DNA from: Halomarinibacterium sp041392125
GTDB taxonomy: Bacteria > Bacteroidota > Bacteroidia > Flavobacteriales > Flavobacteriaceae
DNA: 64,000 nt
Direction of reading: 5' to 3'
Assembly (NCBI GenBank): GCA_041392125.1
Contig: JAWKMR010000007.1
Coordinates: 62,001-126,000 of the forward strand
The notes under the pieces are model-generated. The model made no database searches. It was not told the origin of the DNA and saw nothing but the letters and a program-made list of their open reading frames with translations. Position 1 is the first letter of the stretch; every line of letters starts with the position of its first letter. This document shows, piece after piece, positions 58,299-64,000 of the stretch. Position numbers and translations under genes: made by a program.

Positions 58299-58469
58299 AT
58301 GTTTGAATTTGACCAATACCTCGGATTTTTAGCATTTTTAACCATTTTAACCATTGGTTTTTGGTTAATGATTTTCTTAATTTCCTTTATGCCGTATTGG
58401 ATTACAGGCTATTTAATTGAAAACTACAAGCTAAAGCGTGAAGCTAAAAGAAAAGAAATGGAAGGATAA
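58299..58469 (+). CDS. 56-residue membrane protein of unknown function
   Basis: Starts at the ATG at 58299; a longer frame from 58248 runs through the promoter. One long or two short membrane helices (LGFLAFLTILTIGFWLMIFLISF), then PYWITGYLIENYKLKREAKRKE with a basic tail. Not recognised. It is flanked by its own promoter and terminator, which supports it being a real independent gene. Confidence 0.72.
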   Translation: MFEFDQYLGFLAFLTILTIGFWLMIFLISFMPYWITGYLIENYKLKREAKRKEMEG

Positions 58470-58491
58470 AATCCTTCTCAATAAGATAGAA

Positions 58492-58517
58492 AAAACCCAG
58501 CTATTTAGCTGGGTTTT
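58492..58517. terminator. Terminator between the small membrane protein and the PI-PLC-like gene
   Basis: 11-bp stem AAAACCCAGCT/AGCTGGGTTTT, loop ATTT, T runs on both strands; serves the convergent pair. Confidence 0.9.
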
Positions 58518-58533
58518 TTATGTTAACGCAAAA

Positions 58534-59490
58534 TTATATATTATTAATTTCCATAACAGTACCCACTAAGTCACAATTACCAATGTTATCCAGATATAAA
58601 ATGTTTGGCTTAACATTTGCCGTAACATGTTTCAATAAATCACTAAGATTAGCCGCAGCTACATTTGCTAAATCAATAATACTTAGTCCTGGCGTGTCAT
58701 AGCACTTTGCAGCTTCAACTATACCTTGTGTAAGTGTCCAGGAAAGTAAAAAATAACTACCTGCATATTTTTCCATTTTCTTAATTTGATCGTGCTTCAT
58801 ATCATCAAAGTTATCGGTATCGGAATACTTATTTATGACATTAAAAGACTCGTCATAAAGGTAAAACCCATTATTTGCATAATCTCCCAATGAAATAGAA
58901 CCTTTAGGCTGAACAATAATAACAACGGCGGGTTTGTTGCCACCAATAAATTGATTTAATGAATAGGAAGTTAAATCTCCTCCTTGAGAGATAAACAAGT
59001 GGTTGATAGCAGTTAATGTAGAAAAAAGATTATACCATTCATCTTGATTTAAATCTCGATACCCATCGTTGGTATTGATTGCATGTGAAAGATTTAAGAT
59101 AATAAGTTCGTTGGAACTTTCAGTAAAAGTATTGATATCTGTTATGATATCTGCAATACTCTGCCCATTGGCCCCTACCCAAACACCAAGAGTTTCAGAG
59201 TAATGCCCTGTATAAAAGAATCCACCTGATGCTATTCCTGGCCGGATATCAAAATATCGGGCACCATATTGCAATTGACCCGCAATAGGATAGGTTTGCG
59301 TTAGTGTATTACAATCAATACCACCTTTACCTCCAACGGTTCGTTTATACATTCCGGAATCGTGAGATCCTGGTATACATATTTCAGACAATTTCTTATC
59401 TCCAAGGGAGCTAATATTATCTTGCATCCAAGTTGGGTAGGAAGGATAGGAAGTTTTTACACTTTTTTGGGGTGGTTTTGAATGATTCAT
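58534..59490 (-). CDS. PI-PLC X-domain-like phosphodiesterase
   Basis: 318 residues: DKKLSEICIPGSHDSGMY contains the first catalytic His, YGARYFDIRPG and GHYSETLG the second; LIILNLSH is a core strand. This is the phosphatidylinositol-specific phospholipase C TIM barrel. There is no signal peptide, so either it acts inside the cell or it leaves by an unrecognised route. The substrate (GPI/PI-type lipid or other phosphodiester) is unproven. Confidence 0.85.
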   Translation of the reverse strand: MNHSKPPQKSVKTSYPSYPTWMQDNISSLGDKKLSEICIPGSHDSGMYKRTVGGKGGIDCNTLTQTYPIAGQLQYGARYFDIRPGIASGGFFYTGHYSETLGVWVGANGQSIADIITDINTFTESSNELIILNLSHAINTNDGYRDLNQDEWYNLFSTLTAINHLFISQGGDLTSYSLNQFIGGNKPAVVIIVQPKGSISLGDYANNGFYLYDESFNVINKYSDTDNFDDMKHDQIKKMEKYAGSYFLLSWTLTQGIVEAAKCYDTPGLSIIDLANVAAANLSDLLKHVTANVKPNILYLDNIGNCDLVGTVMEINNI

Positions 59491-59634
59491 GGTTTTGTTT
59501 TTTTAGTTGTTGTTTTCAACCTAAAAGTATGTTGGCAAAACACTTGCTGAAATAGGTGTAAATACTTATTTATTAAATATTTACGCAAAAGAATCTGCTA
59601 TTTTCTATAGCAATAATTTTCAAGATAAATTTCT

Positions 59635-59665
59635 TTGGCGCTCCAAAATCAATGAAGTACCTTTG
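59635..59665 (+). promoter_or_regulatory. Promoter of the double-immunophilin gene
   Basis: TTG (59635-59637), 20 bp, TACCTTTG (59658-59665), ending 22 bp before the ATG at 59688. Confidence 0.75.
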
Positions 59666-59687
59666 CACTTCACAAAAAAATTACACC

Positions 59688-60620
59688 ATGCAAGACGGTA
59701 TTTACACAAAAATCACCACTCCCAAAGGAGCCATTACCATAAAACTAACTCACGACTTAACTCCTGGCACTGTAGGAAACTTTGTTGCCCTCGCCGAAGG
59801 AACTCTCGAAAACGCTGCCAAGCCGCAAGGAACACCTTATTATAATGGATTAAAATTCCATAGAGTTATTCCCGATTTTATGATTCAAGGGGGAGATCCT
59901 AACGGAACTGGTTCCGGTGGACCCGGCTATCAATTTGATGATGAATTTCATCCCACCTTACGCCACGACAGCCCCGGTGTATTATCGATGGCCAATGCAG
60001 GTCCGGGAAGCAACGGAAGTCAGTTTTTTATTACTCATGTGGAGACGCCTTGGTTGGACAATAAACATACCGTTTTCGGAAATGTAGTGGAAGGACAAGA
60101 CGTGGTAAATAGTATTGCACAGGGCGATACGATGGATTCTGTGGAAATTATTCGCATAGGTACCGAAGCTGAAAACTGGAATGCCGTGGAAGCTTTCAGA
60201 AGCTTTAATGGTGCAAAAGCCGAAAGAGAAGCTGCGGCAAAAAAAGCGCAAGAAGAATTATTGACCAGTATTTCTGAAGGATTTGAACAAACTGAAAGTG
60301 GACTACGCTATCAAATTATTCAAAAAGGGAACGGGGCACAAGCCGAAGCAGGGAAGACTGTAGCGGTGCATTATAAGGGAATGTTTGCCGATGGTGGTGA
60401 GTTCGACAATTCCTACAAACGTGGTAACCCTATCGAGTTTCCAGTAGGGATGGGCAATGTTATTGCCGGATGGGACGAAGGTATTCAGTTATTGAAAGTA
60501 GGGGATAAGGCACGTTTTGTGATTCCGCCGCATTTAGCCTACGGAAGTCGAGGTGCCGGAGGTGTTATTCCTCCCAATGCAACGTTAGTGTTTGATGTGG
60601 AACTGATGAATGTGAAATAA
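59688..60620 (+). CDS. Cyclophilin-FKBP double-domain peptidyl-prolyl isomerase
   Basis: 310 residues from the ATG at 59688. The N-terminal cyclophilin domain (about 1-155) has FHRVIPDFMIQGGDP, the Arg/Phe active-site FHR and GSNGSQFFIT. A helical linker follows (about 165-205), then a C-terminal FKBP domain (about 205-310) with VAVHYKGMFADGGEFDNSY and GTGAGGVIPPNA-like PHLAYGSRGAGGVIPPN. Such cyclophilin-FKBP chimaeras are known from Flavobacterium. No signal peptide, so cytosolic. Both domains isomerise Xaa-Pro bonds in folding. Confidence 0.95.
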   Translation: MQDGIYTKITTPKGAITIKLTHDLTPGTVGNFVALAEGTLENAAKPQGTPYYNGLKFHRVIPDFMIQGGDPNGTGSGGPGYQFDDEFHPTLRHDSPGVLSMANAGPGSNGSQFFITHVETPWLDNKHTVFGNVVEGQDVVNSIAQGDTMDSVEIIRIGTEAENWNAVEAFRSFNGAKAEREAAAKKAQEELLTSISEGFEQTESGLRYQIIQKGNGAQAEAGKTVAVHYKGMFADGGEFDNSYKRGNPIEFPVGMGNVIAGWDEGIQLLKVGDKARFVIPPHLAYGSRGAGGVIPPNATLVFDVELMNVK

Positions 60621-60650
60621 AAGTCAAGTTGAACTAAATTGTACCATTAG

Positions 60651-60668
60651 TTCTCGACTGCGCTCGAA
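60651..60668. repeat. Interspersed repeat copy (TTCTCGACTGCGCTCGAA)
   Basis: An 18-bp imperfect palindrome of the dispersed flavobacterial type, related to the element near 4483 and 5520 (TTCTCGATACACCTC...). Confidence 0.6.
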
Positions 60669-60685
60669 CAGACAAAAAAATATTT

Positions 60686-60715
60686 AAAATGCCCTTTTCA
60701 TACGGAGGGCATTTT
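60686..60715 (+). terminator. Terminator after the double immunophilin
   Basis: 9-bp stem AAAATGCCC/GGGCATTTT followed by TTT; 14 bp before the DinB-like ATG at 60729. Confidence 0.85.
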
Positions 60716-60728
60716 TTATTTTAGCAGT

Positions 60729-61265
60729 ATGGATATAGAACAGTTAAAATACCCGATAGGCAAATTTAAAAAGCCGGAAAGCATCACAAATGAAGACCTC
60801 ATGGAAGCACTTAAAGTGCTTCAAATTTTTCCTGAGCAATTAAAATTACTCACCCTCAATTTAAAAGAGGAAGTGCTTGATAGCCCTTATAGGCCGGAAG
60901 GCTGGACCATTAGGCAGTTGATTCATCATATTAGTGATAGTCATCATCATTGCTATAATCGAATACGATGGACCTTAACAGAGGATAAGCCTGTTATAAA
61001 AGCCTATAATCAAGATGCTTTCGCACAACTTTCCGATTATAAAAAAGCACCCATCGCTTGGTCTTTAGCACATATTGAAGCCTTGCATCAAAAAATTGTG
61101 TATGTGCTTCAAGGTCTTTCAGAAGAACAATGGAATCGCACATTTATTCATCCGGAAACAAAAGATGAAGTGGGTTTAAAACACCTTGCTATGTTGTATT
61201 CATGGCATAGCATGCACCATTTTACACATATTAAAAATGCGTTGGTTCGATTGGGTAATGGGTGA
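60729..61265 (+). CDS. DinB/YfiT-family metal-dependent protein
   Basis: 178 residues: YRPEGWTIRQLIHHISDSHHHCYNRI with the metal-binding His group and the late WHSMHHFTHIKNAL. It resembles YfiT-type proteins related to bacillithiol transferases, but that reaction cannot be claimed here. Confidence 0.88.
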   Translation: MDIEQLKYPIGKFKKPESITNEDLMEALKVLQIFPEQLKLLTLNLKEEVLDSPYRPEGWTIRQLIHHISDSHHHCYNRIRWTLTEDKPVIKAYNQDAFAQLSDYKKAPIAWSLAHIEALHQKIVYVLQGLSEEQWNRTFIHPETKDEVGLKHLAMLYSWHSMHHFTHIKNALVRLGNG

Positions 61266-61337
61266 AAAGTGAAAGTTGAAGGGTGAAAATCTAAAATAGG
61301 TTTCTAATTTCAGAATAAAGTACCTTTATCACAAACC

Positions 61338-61892
61338 CTATTTCCACTTAATATTACAACCCATACTGGGTTTTTGATCTTTTCGCTGTGGATGGTTATT
61401 TAAAATATTATCCAACGCTTCTCTTAGGTCTCTTCCGTTAAGTGGAATGCTATTTCCGGGGCGAGAATTATCTAGTTGTCCGCGGTAAACCAATTTCAAT
61501 TCACTGTCAAAAAGATAAAAATCAGGGGTGCAGGCAGCGTCATACGCTTTTGCTACTTCCTGTGTTTCATCGTATAAATAAGGAAAGGGATAGCCTAATT
61601 TTTGAGCCGTTTTATACATAGCTTCAGGTCCGTCTTCGGGATATTTGGAAGCATCGTTACTGCTAATGGCTACAAAATTAAAACCTGTTACACGGTAGTC
61701 GTTGCAAACACGTATTAACTCTTCATTTACATGCTTTACATAAGGACAATGATTGCAAATAAACATTAGTACTGTTCCTTTTTTGCCTTTTAGATTTTGA
61801 AGTGACAAAGTATTTTTCGTAACTGTATCAACCAAGTTAAAATCAGGTGCTTTAGTACCCAAGGCTAACATATTAGAAGGGGTAAGTGCCAT
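61338..61892 (-). CDS. Thioredoxin-like (AhpC/TSA-Redoxin) protein
   Basis: 184 residues: APDFNLVDTVTKNTLSL, then FICNHCPYVKHVNEEL with a CxxC-like CNHC active site. No signal peptide, so cytosolic. Similar proteins are common in Bacteroidota; the electron partner is unknown. Confidence 0.9.
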   Translation of the reverse strand: MALTPSNMLALGTKAPDFNLVDTVTKNTLSLQNLKGKKGTVLMFICNHCPYVKHVNEELIRVCNDYRVTGFNFVAISSNDASKYPEDGPEAMYKTAQKLGYPFPYLYDETQEVAKAYDAACTPDFYLFDSELKLVYRGQLDNSRPGNSIPLNGRDLREALDNILNNHPQRKDQKPSMGCNIKWK

Positions 61893-61953
61893 AGTTTTTC
61901 TTTATTAGTTCCATTTAAAAGCCTATGTTACAAATTTGATCAAGAAAATAAAA

Positions 61954-63207
61954 TCATTCTTTTTTATAGGTAGGTATTTCCGAATGGGATACATTGATGA
62001 TGCCATCAAACCTTTTTGTTGGAATAAAATCTATAGTTCCGCCATTTTCAAGTTCAAACCCGGATAAAGGTTCGAAAAGCCATTGGGTTTCATTCGTTTT
62101 AGTAATTTGCTCTATGTTTAAAAAAGAAATGCTTTTTCCTGTTTCAAAAAATTTCTTTTCCAATGCCTTTTTCCCGTTATTAAGAAAGGGTGTAACTTCT
62201 TGAGTCCAGTGTTGATAGGTGTTTCCTTCATAAGCAAAAAGACCTAAAGCATAATATTCTTGCGGGTACCATTCTTTTAAGTAATGCCCCATCCATTTAA
62301 TTCCCCAATTATTTTCTACGGGTTGTTTCTCTATGTGGACATTATGAGCCCAAATAATAAATTTTTTATTGGGATAAATAGAGTCTATAAGCCATTTAAC
62401 ATTTTTGGCCATGAGTTCATCTCTTACAGCGGTTCCATCATACCTGTTGGTAAAGGAGAGATTATAGGATTTTTGAAACATATTTAGTGCCCGTAGAATA
62501 ATAGTGTATTGAAATTCTGAAATATGTCGCTTTTGTATAATGTCTTCTTTGTTCTTTTTTATGATTTCTTCGGAATCTTTTGCAGCATCCAAAAATAATT
62601 TCTGATATTTATAATAATTAATGGAATCTCCTTGATTTCCAGCTCTAAAGGAAGCGCCATACCCCCAAAATTTATATTGAAGACTATCTGAAAGATTTTT
62701 ATTGTATGGCTCTAATAGGGGTCTTAGGGTTTTCACTAAGTACGAAGAAGAAGCTTGTGTATCATATCCCGTATAGTAAAGTTTCTGAGGTGTTTTGCTT
62801 TGATTTACAATATATTGAAATACTGAATTGGCCTCTGCTGCCCTAAAATTTCCAAATACCGTTTCGTCTCGGAGTTGTTCAAAATTCAAAGTGTCAATAT
62901 GGCTAAAAGCCAGATTAATGTCTCCCAAACCACCTTCCATAGCAAGAACTTCAAATCCCATTTCCTTATGTAAATAGGCCACCAAAGCCGCTTTCAGACG
63001 ATAAAACTCACCCAAGCCGTGAGAACTTTCGCCTATGGCTACAATGCGTTTAGAGCCAATCGCTTTTTTAATTTCTGAAAAATCGTAGTTGTTATTAACC
63101 GAAATTTCAGAAGTATTCTCTAATAGCCAAGTGGAGGCATCTTGCGCTTTTGTTTGGTAGTTATTCAAAAAAACTATCGAAATAATTAAAATGGAAATTA
63201 ATTTCAT
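61954..63207 (-). CDS. Erythromycin-esterase family protein, exported
   Basis: 417 residues with a signal peptide (about 1-21). IVAIGESSHGLGEFYRLK and FEVLAMEGGLGD give the family's Glu/His catalytic set, with IIWAHNVHIEK further on. Many family members are not antibiotic esterases; the substrate is unknown. Confidence 0.88.
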   Translation of the reverse strand: MKLISILIISIVFLNNYQTKAQDASTWLLENTSEISVNNNYDFSEIKKAIGSKRIVAIGESSHGLGEFYRLKAALVAYLHKEMGFEVLAMEGGLGDINLAFSHIDTLNFEQLRDETVFGNFRAAEANSVFQYIVNQSKTPQKLYYTGYDTQASSSYLVKTLRPLLEPYNKNLSDSLQYKFWGYGASFRAGNQGDSINYYKYQKLFLDAAKDSEEIIKKNKEDIIQKRHISEFQYTIILRALNMFQKSYNLSFTNRYDGTAVRDELMAKNVKWLIDSIYPNKKFIIWAHNVHIEKQPVENNWGIKWMGHYLKEWYPQEYYALGLFAYEGNTYQHWTQEVTPFLNNGKKALEKKFFETGKSISFLNIEQITKTNETQWLFEPLSGFELENGGTIDFIPTKRFDGIINVSHSEIPTYKKE

Positions 63208-63225
63208 ACGAGTAAGCTGATTAAA

Positions 63226-64000
63226 TTACATTTCATCCCCAAAAAAAACAGCATTCATAAGTAACTTATTGGTGCCGTACCAAAACGCCCTAAAATTGGT
63301 GTTGTCGGTAAAATAGATTACACGACCTTTCCCTAAGCGTCCTGTTTTAAAGGGTACTGTATTTTTAAGTAACGATAGGTTTTTTCCTGAAATATATCCA
63401 CTCAATAACGGGTTGGCAGTATATTGAATGGGGTTATTGTAACTGTCTTTGTCGGCTTCTACAAAGAGGGTCGTATTTCTGAAAAGCGCCAAGGTATTAT
63501 TTTTATACCCAAATGCTATGGGGTGGGAGCGGTCCAATTTTGCTTCAAAAATGGCTCCGCCAATTACTTGTGCCCCAGCGTAATCTCCTTTCTGCTCAAA
63601 AGAGATGTAGGTTACAGAGTCTTTTTTGGTTTTAAAGGTCATTTTTAGAAATTCGTTACTGTCTAACCATTTTCCACTATTTCTGAAAGCAATCAATGTT
63701 CCTCCATTTTTAGTCCACTCTTTTAGCTTTTCGGTGGTGTTCTTATCAGGACCACCACCCCAAGTTGCCGGTAGAATAATATCGGTATACCTGTTTAAGT
63801 CTGCACTACCGATATCGTTTATATCGAGTTTCGTCACTTTCATTGCATACCGGGTATCCAGTAAATGCCATATTTCACCGGCATCGTAGGAATTGACACC
63901 GTCTCCCACCAAAAGGGCTATTTTTTGAGGGGAAATGGCCCTAAACTCACTACTGCCTAAATCGATTCCTTGTGTAGAACCGGTTGCTACTGAAGCAATA
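63226..64000 (-). CDS. C-terminal part of a probable M14-type zinc carboxypeptidase (partial)
   Basis: The frame is open to the right edge (about 258 residues visible, ending VFFGDEM). The visible part is not the peptidase core but a GATase-like domain of the kind found at the C-terminus of large Bacteroidota M14 proteins: ISPQKIALLVGDGVNSYDAGEIWHLLD, GGGPDKNTTEKLKEW, GRLGKGRVIYFTDNTNFRAFWYGTNKL. Calling it M14 depends on the missing N-terminal part, so it is tentative. Confidence 0.6.
   Translation of the reverse strand, partial: IASVATGSTQGIDLGSSEFRAISPQKIALLVGDGVNSYDAGEIWHLLDTRYAMKVTKLDINDIGSADLNRYTDIILPATWGGGPDKNTTEKLKEWTKNGGTLIAFRNSGKWLDSNEFLKMTFKTKKDSVTYISFEQKGDYAGAQVIGGAIFEAKLDRSHPIAFGYKNNTLALFRNTTLFVEADKDSYNNPIQYTANPLLSGYISGKNLSLLKNTVPFKTGRLGKGRVIYFTDNTNFRAFWYGTNKLLMNAVFFGDEM

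Noticed and set aside
61954..63207. Macrolide-resistance gene
   Set aside because: It belongs to the erythromycin-esterase family by motif, but most such chromosomal proteins have other or unknown substrates, so a resistance claim is not supported.

Overview
The window is a chromosomal segment of a member of the Flavobacteriaceae (Bacteroidota). The evidence is a giant HYR-repeat surface protein ending in a type IX secretion (T9SS) sorting domain, a cyclophilin-FKBP double immunophilin, a ResB-CcsA fusion, 2TM-domain proteins, LytTR and NarL two-component systems, AT-rich intergenic DNA, and several promoters of the Bacteroidota type TTG-N20-TAnnTTTG. No rRNA, tRNA, transposase or CRISPR array was seen.

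Layout. (1) 1-3564: accessory DNA with an AT-rich D12-class adenine methylase overlapping a ParB-like gene, then a three-gene cassette of unknown small envelope proteins. (2) 3565-5946: about 2.4 kb without convincing genes, built from 7-, 11- and 22-bp tandem repeats and duplicated modules. (3) 5947-11864: a LytTR regulatory island with a histidine kinase fused to a 2TM domain, three free-standing 2TM proteins and a LytTR response regulator, with an NTF2-like gene and an alpha/beta hydrolase gene between them. (4) 11881-22752: recG, an M1 aminopeptidase, a patatin-like lipase, a GltB-like FMN oxidoreductase, an M20 amidohydrolase, a cupin, a VOC protein and a dienelactone hydrolase. (5) 22907-32721: a surface/virulence-like island with a 1888-residue adhesin-like protein, an orphan LuxR-type HTH protein, a predicted aerolysin-like beta-pore protein and a NarL-type two-component pair. 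Four copies of one 20-bp inverted repeat lie here, at least one upstream of each of the first three genes. (6) 32871-36243: uvrD, a VOC protein and a Sua5/YrdC protein. (7) 36341-39176: a compact sheath/tube cassette (unknown 261-residue protein, contractile tail sheath, tail tube) with no baseplate, spike or ATPase gene nearby. (8) 39199-51589: a long minus-strand run: DinB, OmpA lipoprotein, glycosyltransferase, SSS symporter preceded by a 42-residue membrane ORF, PIG-L deacetylase, MscS channel, lipoprotein, Maf, GNAT, UbiA prenyltransferase, DUF559, KdsC and a DUF2520 protein. (9) 51646-64000: truncated haemoglobin, CcsBA cytochrome c assembly fusion, a 7TM-HTH regulator, fumC, a PI-PLC-like protein, the double immunophilin, a DinB/YfiT protein, a thioredoxin-like protein, an erythromycin-esterase-family protein and the C-terminal part of a probable M14 peptidase.

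The parts most worth following up are the sheath/tube-only cassette (36341-39176), the adhesin/HTH/pore-protein island with its shared operator (22907-30703), the 2TM cluster (6872-11864) and the methylase/ParB pair (1-2268). All functional statements rest on reading motifs by eye; no database search was possible.
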